From: Xanthomonas maliensis
GTDB lineage: Bacteria > Pseudomonadota > Gammaproteobacteria > Xanthomonadales > Xanthomonadaceae
Length of the DNA: 51,535 nucleotides
Assembly: GCF_009192945.1 (NCBI RefSeq)
Contig: NZ_NSET01000033.1
Span: 1 to 51,535 of the forward strand
Direction: 5' to 3'
The first letter of the stretch is position 1, and every line of letters starts with the position of its first letter. The notes under the pieces were generated by a model. It did no database searches. It had not been told where the DNA came from and saw nothing but the letters and a program-made list of their open reading frames with translations. Of the stretch, positions 36,164 to 44,061 are shown in pieces. The translations under genes and the position numbers were made by a program.

Positions 36164-38845
36164 ATGGCCGAACCCTCCGCAAATCTGCGTGTCCGCATCA
36201 GTGCGGATCTCGATGACATCAAGCAAGGCATGGCGGTGCTGCGCGGCCAGCTGGCCGATGTGCGCAAGCAGGCCGCCCAGCCGTTGCCCGCCAACAATCC
36301 GGTCAAGCAGCTGGGCATCTCGGCTGGCCAAACCAGTATGGCCATGCGTCAGCTGCCGGCGCAGTTCACGGACATCTTCACCAGCCTCCAGGGCGGCATG
36401 CCCTGGTTCACGGTACTTGTGCAGCAAGGTGGGCAGATCAAGGACAGCTTTGGCGGGATCAGGCCAGCGCTGTCGGGCGTGTCGACCGCGTTGCTGGAGA
36501 TGGTCAATCCACTCACTGTCACCGCAACCGCGGTTGCCGCAGTCGCGCTGGCCTGGAAGCTCGGCAGCGATGAGGCCACCGCCTACCAGCGGGCACTGAT
36601 CCTGACCGGTAATCAGTCCGGGCAGACGGCTGAGCGCCTGGCAGAGGTGGCTGCGCAGATGGACAGCTTGGACGGGGTGACTACCTCCAGCGCCGCGGCG
36701 GCGCTAACCCAGGTGGCCGCCACCGGCAAGTTCACTGCCGAGCAGCTGGAGACGGTGGCGATTGCTGCAGAGACCATGCGTGCCGGGACCGGCAAGGCGG
36801 TGGATGAAACCATCGCCGAGTTCGCCAAGATCAAAGCGGATCCGGTGGCTGCCTTGCTTGAGCTCAACGAGACGATGCACTTCCTGGACCAGACGCAGCT
36901 GGCCAACATCAAGACGCTGATCGAACAAGGCAACCAGGTCCAGGCAGTCGCGTCGGCTTTCAAGATCTACGCCGATACGCTCAAGGATCGGGCGGTCCAT
37001 GTGCAGGAGAACCTGGGCTATGTCGAGCGTGCCTGGCGTGCAGTAAAGGGGGCCGCGCAGGAGGCATGGGACACCATGCTGGGCATTGGTCGGTCGGAAA
37101 CTGCCACCGAAAAAATCAAGCAACTGCAGTCCAACATCGACGGTATCAATCGCGGCAATGGGGTTTATCAGGGCCTCAGTGATGCCAATCGCGCCAAATT
37201 GGTCAAGCAGTTCCAGCAACAGATCGAAGATCTGCAAAAGGAGGCCAACAAGAAGCCGGTCAAGGTCATCATGGCCGGCATCTACTCCGAGGTTGACAGC
37301 AAACAGGAGCAGGCACGCACCAAGTTTCAAGAGCAGGGCGTGCAGTACCTGAGCAAGCAAGCTCAGCTCGAAGAGCGCATCAAGGAGATGCGGACTCTGG
37401 CAGCCCAGGCCGGCATTACCGACACCAAGGTGCTGCAGCAACGCGAGCGCGTCATGCGCGACACTGCAGCGGCGGCCGGGGCGAGGGGCGCGGCCAGTAT
37501 CGCGGCGTCCGGCCGGTCGGCTGGTCTGCAGACGATCAAGGATGCGTTGACGATTGAGCAGGCGCAGATCGCAACCAGCACCAAGTTGCTGCAGGCGCAG
37601 TACCAGGCGCGCGAGCTATCGGCCGAAACGTACTATCAGCGCATGCGCGAGCTGACCGAGCGCGGGAGCGTGGCCGAGGCACAGTCGCTGCAAAAGCAGA
37701 TCGATTACCTCAAGGGCCGCAACGTCGCTGGCAAGGACGCTGTCGATGTGGGCAAGCAGGTGGGCGAAATGGAGGCGCAGCTGGCCAAGGTGCGCACCGA
37801 AGGCGCCGCCAAACTGGACGTGCTGGCAGCCGACGAGCGCAAGCTGCTCAAACAGCGCGAGGACGCACTGTCGTCCTACAAGGCGGCATTGGATGCGAGC
37901 ACTGGCGCCCTGCGCGAAGAAATGGACGCCATGGTCGCACGCGTGGGTTCCGGCGATCGCGAATTCGAGATCCAGCAGCGCCTCAACGAGGTATACCGAG
38001 AGCAGGCGCAGCGGCTGACGGAACTGGCCCTACTCAAGCGCGTGGGTACGATCGATGCGCAGACCGCGGCCGCCGAGGAGCAAGCGGTGCGTGCGGCGAC
38101 CGAACAGCGTGTTCAGGTGATCCGCGAGGGCTACGTGCGCATGGCCGACGCCCAGGCTGACTGGGGCAGGGGGGCATCGGCCGCGTGGGCCAACTATCGC
38201 GACCAAGCCAGCAATGCAGCAGGCGCGGTAGAAAGCGCCACCACCTCGGCGCTGAGTTCCTTCGAGGACATGGTGGTCAAGGCCACCACGAACGGCAAAC
38301 TGAGCTTCAGCGACATGGCGAACTCCATCATCGCCGACTTTGCTCGGATCGCGGCGCGCAAGGGCATCGTCAGTCTGTTGGGTGCTGTGTTCGGCGGTGG
38401 AGCTGGAGCTGGCACTGTGCAGCGCGAAGCCATTCCGCTGCAGGGCTGGGACACCGGTGGATACACCGGACCAGGTGGCAAGTTCGAGCCTGCGGGCATT
38501 GTTCACAAAGGCGAGGGCGTACTGAGCCAGCGCGACATTGCCTCCATCGGCGGGCCGGGCGCATTCCTTTCGCTACTCAATACCATCCGCAGTGGTCGTG
38601 GCTATGCCGGCGGCGGCCTCGTGGGGAGTACAGCGATGCCCTCAACCCAGCGCGCCGGCAACGTCACCGTGGAGGTTCAAAATTTCAGTGGCCAACAGGT
38701 GACTCAGGAACGGCAGACGCAGCGCACGCCGGATGGTGATGAACTGGAGAGGGTCATTGTCAGAATCGGAGCACGCAATATCGCTCAAGGTGGGGAAATG
38801 GCTGGGGCAATGAAAAGCCGATTCGGCTTGCGCGAGCAACTGTGA
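36164..38845 (+). CDS. Tail tape-measure protein, gpH-like
   Basis: 893 aa starting one base after the GT stop. The N-terminal VRISADLDDIKQGMAVLRGQ and LGISAGQTSMAMRQLPAQFT and TSLQGGMPWFTVLVQQGGQI blocks are typical tape-measure sequence. A hydrophobic stretch (NPLTVTATAVAAVALAWKLG) and long coiled coils rich in Gln, Ala, Glu and Arg follow. The C terminus carries GGYTGPGGKFEPAGIVHKGE, the usual PAGxVHxGE motif. It sets tail length and is later ejected through the envelope. Its length predicts a tail of ordinary siphovirus length. Confidence 0.93.
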   Translation: MAEPSANLRVRISADLDDIKQGMAVLRGQLADVRKQAAQPLPANNPVKQLGISAGQTSMAMRQLPAQFTDIFTSLQGGMPWFTVLVQQGGQIKDSFGGIRPALSGVSTALLEMVNPLTVTATAVAAVALAWKLGSDEATAYQRALILTGNQSGQTAERLAEVAAQMDSLDGVTTSSAAAALTQVAATGKFTAEQLETVAIAAETMRAGTGKAVDETIAEFAKIKADPVAALLELNETMHFLDQTQLANIKTLIEQGNQVQAVASAFKIYADTLKDRAVHVQENLGYVERAWRAVKGAAQEAWDTMLGIGRSETATEKIKQLQSNIDGINRGNGVYQGLSDANRAKLVKQFQQQIEDLQKEANKKPVKVIMAGIYSEVDSKQEQARTKFQEQGVQYLSKQAQLEERIKEMRTLAAQAGITDTKVLQQRERVMRDTAAAAGARGAASIAASGRSAGLQTIKDALTIEQAQIATSTKLLQAQYQARELSAETYYQRMRELTERGSVAEAQSLQKQIDYLKGRNVAGKDAVDVGKQVGEMEAQLAKVRTEGAAKLDVLAADERKLLKQREDALSSYKAALDASTGALREEMDAMVARVGSGDREFEIQQRLNEVYREQAQRLTELALLKRVGTIDAQTAAAEEQAVRAATEQRVQVIREGYVRMADAQADWGRGASAAWANYRDQASNAAGAVESATTSALSSFEDMVVKATTNGKLSFSDMANSIIADFARIAARKGIVSLLGAVFGGGAGAGTVQREAIPLQGWDTGGYTGPGGKFEPAGIVHKGEGVLSQRDIASIGGPGAFLSLLNTIRSGRGYAGGGLVGSTAMPSTQRAGNVTVEVQNFSGQQVTQERQTQRTPDGDELERVIVRIGARNIAQGGEMAGAMKSRFGLREQL

Positions 38846-39201
38846 TGGCGAGCTTCCCTCCCTATGTAGGTGTCCTCTACGACACCGTGCGAAGCTCTTT
38901 CGATCCCTCTGTTCTCCGAACGGACATGGAGCGCGGCGTCCCCAAGCAGCGCATGCTCAACAGTCAGGTCTTGGTCAAGATCGCGATGACGCTCGACTTT
39001 GCAACGCCAACTGACGCGATACGCTTTGAGAATTGGTACTTCGACGAGATTCATCGAATTGATTGGTTCGAATTCACTCATCCCTTGACTGGGATGAAGG
39101 TGCACGCGCGCTTCGACGGCGGTGTGCTCGGGGAGCTGCGGCCGGTTGAAGGTGCCGATAGGCCATGGCAGCGAGATGTAACCGTGGAGTATCTGCGATG
39201 A
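38845..39201 (+). CDS. Minor tail protein, gpM-like position
   Basis: 118 aa from the ATG at 38845, overlapping the tape-measure stop. Beta-rich, with MLNSQVLVKIAMTLDFATPT and IRFENWYFDEIHRIDWFEFT and TGMKVHARFDGG. It lies where lambda has gpM, at the distal tail ring. The family call is by position and size. Confidence 0.65.
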   Translation: MASFPPYVGVLYDTVRSSFDPSVLRTDMERGVPKQRMLNSQVLVKIAMTLDFATPTDAIRFENWYFDEIHRIDWFEFTHPLTGMKVHARFDGGVLGELRPVEGADRPWQRDVTVEYLR

Positions 39202-39656
39202 GCTTCGCCGAGAACCGGCAGCGGGTGACAGAGCCTAGTGGCGTGCTGTTGTTCCTGGAAGTGCGTGCCGACAGCTTTACGGACGTTTTGCGATTGGTCA
39301 ACGATACCCAGAACTGGACCAGCAACGGCGTGGAGTACGTCGGTATGCCGTTCGGGTTCAAGCTACCAGACGACACCGCGGGCCAGGTGCCGCGCGCGGT
39401 GCTGACAATCGACAATGTAGGCCGCGGAATCACCGAAGACCTTGAGTCTCTGCAGCCCAACGAAGTGGTCAGCGCAAAGCTGATGATCGCGGATATGGCG
39501 GCCCCCAGTGTGATCGTGCAGACCCTGAATCTGCCAATGACAAGCGTGAGCGTGAACGCAAATTCCGCCACGGCGCAATGCGGCGTTGACTTCCTCATGA
39601 GACAGCAGGCTGTGCTTTTGCGCTACACGCCGTTTCTCACTCCAGGGATCTTCTGA
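39198..39656 (+). CDS. DUF1833-type minor tail protein, gpL-like position
   Basis: 152 aa from the ATG at 39198 (ATGA overlap). Motifs LLFLEVRADSFTDVLRLVND, NTQNW-like (NDTQNWTSNGVEYVGMPFGF) and a C-terminal DFLMRQQAVLLRYTPFLTPG match the DUF1833 tail-tip proteins in proteobacterial siphophages. It occupies the L position before the K-like peptidase. Confidence 0.7.
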   Translation: MSFAENRQRVTEPSGVLLFLEVRADSFTDVLRLVNDTQNWTSNGVEYVGMPFGFKLPDDTAGQVPRAVLTIDNVGRGITEDLESLQPNEVVSAKLMIADMAAPSVIVQTLNLPMTSVSVNANSATAQCGVDFLMRQQAVLLRYTPFLTPGIF

Positions 39657-40042
39657 TGCGACTGGTTGATGTTGAGCGCTTTGTCGGGATCGCCTACGAC
39701 GAAGAGCGCTGCGATTGTGCTGACTTGGTGATCCTCGTACAGCGGGAGCTGTTTGGACGGGAGGTGGTGCTTCCCAACGGTCGCCCGCGCGGCCCGCGCG
39801 GGCAGGCAGCGCTGGGCCAATTGTCTAAGGGCTACGGCGTGCGGACGCAGGTTCCCCGCGACGGCGACTTGGTGTTGATGTATGAGCGCGGGAGGCCGGC
39901 GCACGTTGGCGTCTACTTCTGGCTGGCCCATGAGGGCCACTGCCTCCACAGCAACGAAAAGAACGGATGCTCCGTGATCCACAAGATTCGTCAACTTGCC
40001 GAGTTCGGTGCGCCTGTGGAGGGTATCTACGCATGGGCGTAA
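39656..40042 (+). CDS. Tail-tip NlpC/P60 peptidase, gpK-like
   Basis: 128 aa. The cysteine nucleophile lies in RCDCADLVILV (C21) and the catalytic histidine in GRPAHVGVYFWL (about residue 82). A third polar site in CLHSNEKNGC may complete the triad. It is shorter than lambda gpK because the JAB/Mov34-type N-terminal domain is missing. It probably trims peptidoglycan at the tail tip during DNA entry. It overlaps the J-like gene by ten bases. Confidence 0.82.
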   Translation: MRLVDVERFVGIAYDEERCDCADLVILVQRELFGREVVLPNGRPRGPRGQAALGQLSKGYGVRTQVPRDGDLVLMYERGRPAHVGVYFWLAHEGHCLHSNEKNGCSVIHKIRQLAEFGAPVEGIYAWA

Positions 40043-43000
40043 TGGAGGCGCTGCCAGGGCACAGCCGACTGATCTGTACCCCCCATCCGGTGAGTTTGGA
40101 TGGGCAGACCAACATCGCTGCACAAATGAAGGATGGGGAGACGCTAGGGTCCTTCCTGCGTCGCAACGTTCCCGACTGGACTGGTGATGCATGGGAGGTA
40201 CGGATCAACGGCGTGCTGGTACCGGTGCAGGTCATGGAGCGTGTGCGGCCCAAAGACGGAACGCTGATCGAAGTTCGTGGCGTCGTGCGCAAGCAGGCGC
40301 TCTACATCGTTGCCATGATCGCGCTGACCTATTTCACCTTCGGTATCGGCTCGGCAGCAGGCTGGGGCGCGGGCGCGGCAGCGGGTGCTTTCGGTGGCGG
40401 TATAGCCGGCGCGATCTTTGCTTCTGCGGTGTTTGTGGCTGGCTCCATGTTGGTCAACAAGGTGCTGGGCCCCAAGGCGGACTCAACAACCTCTAAGGAG
40501 GCAGACTCGGTCTACAGCATCGGTGCAGCCAGGAACCAGTCGCGGCAATACCAGCCGCTACCACTCACCTTCGGCAGGGTCCGTGTGACCCCGGACGTGC
40601 TCACCAACCCCTACACCTATTACGAGGGCAACGATCAGTATGTGGCCCTTTTCTTGACGCCGGGGATCAATGTGGCCAGCGTGGAGGCGCTTTACCTTGG
40701 GGATGCGCTGCTGTCTTCGTACGAAGGCGTCACGACGTGGTTCAGCGGTTTCTCCGGCATGCCGGAGCAGACCATCCCGCTCTACAGCAACGTCGATACC
40801 GTAGACGGCGGCGAGCTGGCGAACACCACGGCATGGGTGACGCGCACCACCAGCGCCGATACGGTGCGCATCCAGGTCAACCTTGAGTACATCCTCGGCG
40901 GCGTTGGTACATCCGGCAAACCGTATCAAGTTGGCGAGACCGTCGAGGTGCAGTATTGCCCGACAGGCACGTCGCAGTGGACTTCGCTGATCACGCGCAC
41001 GTTCCAGAGCAAAGACCTTGCCACGACCCGCCGAGCGACGCTGGCAAGAGACGTTGCACGTGGGCAATACGACGTGCGCGCCCGAATCCTGGGGCAGGGC
41101 AACTACTCCGGTTCCAACACGCAACGCAATGAATTCCAATGGAGCACGCTGAGCAGCGTCCAGGCCGACGATACGCAATACCGAGGCATCCCGCGCATTG
41201 GCATCCGCATGAAAGCTACCGGTCAGCTCAACGGCGCGCCGGACGAGATTCGATGCGTCGTCCATACCAAGCCGACCGAGGTGTGGAACGGATCGACGTG
41301 GGTGCAGCAGGAAACATCCAACCCCGGCGCGCAGATCCTGCGTTACGCCCGAGGCCTGACCGACCCAACCGGCAAGCGTATCGCCGGCATCGGCCTGAGC
41401 GATGACCTGATTGACGTGCCTGCGCTCCAAGCGTTTAGCCTGCACTGCGCTGCCAACGGCTACACATACGACTACTGCATCAAGGATCCACGCAGTCACG
41501 ATGAGATGGTCAACGCCCTGGCGCTTGTTGGCATGGGGCAAGTGACATGGGCCGGTGGCAAGTTGAGCGTAGTTTGGGCTGCGGACGAGCAGCCGCTTGG
41601 CGGCGTCGTCAACATGGCGACGATCCGGAAAGGGCAGTTTCAGGTCGATTACACGCTGGCCAATGCAGCTGATGGCATCGAGTACACGTACTACGATAGC
41701 GAGACGTGGGAGCCATTGCCTGTAAGAGTGCAGGCACCCGGCGTGACCACAATGCTTAACCCCGCGCGTCTGACAGGCGAAGGCGTAACGCGAAAGGATC
41801 ACGCAGCTGAGCTTGCACGCTATCACCTTGCCCAATCGCTTTACCAATACAAGGACATCAGCTACAGCACAGATCTGGAGCATCTGAGCTATCGAAGGCT
41901 CACGCCGCTAGCTCTTCAGCACGATATGACGCAATGGGGTTACGGTGGGCGTGTGCAGGCCGTCGTGCAGGTTGGCGGCACGGTAACGCTGACCCTAGAT
42001 GAGAGCGTGCCAGCACCGCCAGCCGACAACGCATTCATCGGCCTTCGGATACCGGGCGAGCAGGTCTACCGCGTGTTTGGTATCCAGCCATTCGGAGGTG
42101 AGACGAGGACGATCACTCTGAAGGAAGCCTGGCCCAATGATGCGGCGTTACCAGGCGATAGTGCGCTCAATCCGGCGCACGACACGATCTGGATCTACGA
42201 CTTCAAGCAGACACCGGGTTATCGGGTTCGTGTGGTTGGGATCCAGCCAGAGAGTGATCTAAAGGGGGCAAGCGTATCTGTGGTGGCTGAGCCACCAGAG
42301 TTTTGGGCCTACGTAAAGACAGGGCAATACGCGCCGCCGCCTAATCAATCCCTGCTGCGTACGCGGCCAGTTGCCAGCAATCTCAAGGTGAGCGAGTCGC
42401 AGGTGGTACAGGGCGATACGGTGTACACCGAGCTGGTGGCCACGTTCGATATAACCGGGCCAGTAGGCCGGACCATCGTCATGTCCGATCTGGATGGGAA
42501 CTCCGAGCTGGAGATGGTGGCCGAGACGATCACGCGTACCGCACGATGGCGTATTCCTGGCGCGGGAACTTACGCAATAGTCGTGCGGCCGTTTAACCCG
42601 GAGGGATTCCCGGGTGTATCGGTTAGCGGCACGTACACGACCACCGGTGCCGGTTCTGCCCCCGTCAACGTAGATACGTTCACGATCGATGAGCTCGGCG
42701 GTGGCATCCGCAGGTATTCCTGGGGGTTCGATGCGAACACGATTCGCTCGCCGGATTATACGGGCGTGCAGATCCGTTACATCGCAGGCAGCGTCGCCAA
42801 CCCGAATTGGTCCGCAATGACCCCGCTGGGTGACACCGATGGAGCCCACGCGTCAGCGTTCGAATCGACCTTGCCAGAGGCGGGCAGCTGGACGTTTGCC
42901 ATTCGCGCAATGAACACCAGCGGCAACCTCTCGAACACAATGCTGACGGTGCAGAAGGCATTGACCAACAATCTCGGGCAAGAACTGGTCCAGGTCATCC

Positions 43001-44052
43001 AGAAGCTGACGATCAATGAACAGCGCTTGATTGAAACAATCGAGCAGGTGGACGGGCAGGCTGAGTCGATCATCCAGCAGGAGATCAACATCTCGAAGAT
43101 CAACGGGCGTGAAGTGCAAAACCGCGCCTACATCTCTCAGTTGCAGGAGACCTCCGTTACTGAAGAGGGCGCGAATGCGCTGGTGCAGCAGCAAGTCGCT
43201 GCGGCGACAGGGGATCTGCAGGCCACGGTGCAGCAAACCTCAGAGGCGATTACAAACATCAACGGTACGCTCTCGGCCTACCACAACGTGAAGGTCCAGA
43301 CGACGATCAACGGCAGGGCATACTTGGCTGGCATCGGTGTTGGTGTGGACGGCAGTGGCGGGGTGGCACAGAGCGAAATCGTCATGCTGGCCGACCGGCT
43401 GGTGCTGCTGAATCAGACGGTTAACGGGCAGTACTTCTACCCGTTTGAGCTCGTCGGCGGTGTGGCCTACTTCAACGCCGCAATGATTCGCGACGGCACA
43501 ATCACCAATGCGAAGATCGGCGAGGAGATCAAGTCCCTCAACTACCTTTGGGATGGTGCCAATGGCATTTACCGTGGCTGGCGCATTGGCAAGGACGGCA
43601 CGGCGCAGTTCGGCGGCGATGTGGAAGTGCGCGGCGATGTCTCGGCTCGCAGCATCACCGGCTCGTTTGAGGCGGGCATCGCGGTCAACTGGTCGGGATC
43701 GATCAGCAATGGCGGCATCACCCCAGTCTTCACGCTGCCGGCTCCACTCAACGCCACGCAGTCGCATCGGCCTGAGTTAGTGCTGGCCCTGCAGTTGAAG
43801 ACCGGCGACGGTCAGGACGCTACCAGCTGCACTGTAACGCTGCAGCGTCAGAACCCGAACAACGCGAGCGAGTGGTGGAACATCACGACCCGCGAGTTCG
43901 CCATCTTCAAATTCACCAACGCGTCGATGGCCTTTATGTTCCTGGACGACTGGACGAATGTTCCGAACAGCTTTCGTTTCGTCATCACGCAGATCAATGG
44001 TCAGGCGATCAGCCTCACCAACATCAACGGGCGCATTCGCGGCGCACGCTAA
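40033..44052 (+). CDS. Tail-tip host-specificity protein J with fused I-like N terminus
   Basis: 1339 aa from the ATG at 40033, which has GGAGGG at ideal distance; the ATG at 40042 does not. Residues 1-88 are a beta-grasp-like head (LDGQTNIAAQMKDGETLGSF) and residues 89-145 a Gly/Ala-rich hydrophobic segment (AAGWGAGAAAGAFGGGIAGA), both like lambda gpI. The J tail-tip domain follows (GAARNQSRQYQPLPLTFGRV, then NDQYVALFLTPGINVASVEA), then fibronectin-like modules, and a C-terminal central-fibre end with WDGANGIYRGWRIGKDGTAQ and a receptor-binding domain. The protein forms the central tip and contacts the host receptor. Confidence 0.92.
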   Translation: MGVMEALPGHSRLICTPHPVSLDGQTNIAAQMKDGETLGSFLRRNVPDWTGDAWEVRINGVLVPVQVMERVRPKDGTLIEVRGVVRKQALYIVAMIALTYFTFGIGSAAGWGAGAAAGAFGGGIAGAIFASAVFVAGSMLVNKVLGPKADSTTSKEADSVYSIGAARNQSRQYQPLPLTFGRVRVTPDVLTNPYTYYEGNDQYVALFLTPGINVASVEALYLGDALLSSYEGVTTWFSGFSGMPEQTIPLYSNVDTVDGGELANTTAWVTRTTSADTVRIQVNLEYILGGVGTSGKPYQVGETVEVQYCPTGTSQWTSLITRTFQSKDLATTRRATLARDVARGQYDVRARILGQGNYSGSNTQRNEFQWSTLSSVQADDTQYRGIPRIGIRMKATGQLNGAPDEIRCVVHTKPTEVWNGSTWVQQETSNPGAQILRYARGLTDPTGKRIAGIGLSDDLIDVPALQAFSLHCAANGYTYDYCIKDPRSHDEMVNALALVGMGQVTWAGGKLSVVWAADEQPLGGVVNMATIRKGQFQVDYTLANAADGIEYTYYDSETWEPLPVRVQAPGVTTMLNPARLTGEGVTRKDHAAELARYHLAQSLYQYKDISYSTDLEHLSYRRLTPLALQHDMTQWGYGGRVQAVVQVGGTVTLTLDESVPAPPADNAFIGLRIPGEQVYRVFGIQPFGGETRTITLKEAWPNDAALPGDSALNPAHDTIWIYDFKQTPGYRVRVVGIQPESDLKGASVSVVAEPPEFWAYVKTGQYAPPPNQSLLRTRPVASNLKVSESQVVQGDTVYTELVATFDITGPVGRTIVMSDLDGNSELEMVAETITRTARWRIPGAGTYAIVVRPFNPEGFPGVSVSGTYTTTGAGSAPVNVDTFTIDELGGGIRRYSWGFDANTIRSPDYTGVQIRYIAGSVANPNWSAMTPLGDTDGAHASAFESTLPEAGSWTFAIRAMNTSGNLSNTMLTVQKALTNNLGQELVQVIQKLTINEQRLIETIEQVDGQAESIIQQEINISKINGREVQNRAYISQLQETSVTEEGANALVQQQVAAATGDLQATVQQTSEAITNINGTLSAYHNVKVQTTINGRAYLAGIGVGVDGSGGVAQSEIVMLADRLVLLNQTVNGQYFYPFELVGGVAYFNAAMIRDGTITNAKIGEEIKSLNYLWDGANGIYRGWRIGKDGTAQFGGDVEVRGDVSARSITGSFEAGIAVNWSGSISNGGITPVFTLPAPLNATQSHRPELVLALQLKTGDGQDATSCTVTLQRQNPNNASEWWNITTREFAIFKFTNASMAFMFLDDWTNVPNSFRFVITQINGQAISLTNINGRIRGAR

Positions 44053-44061
44053 GGACACGCA

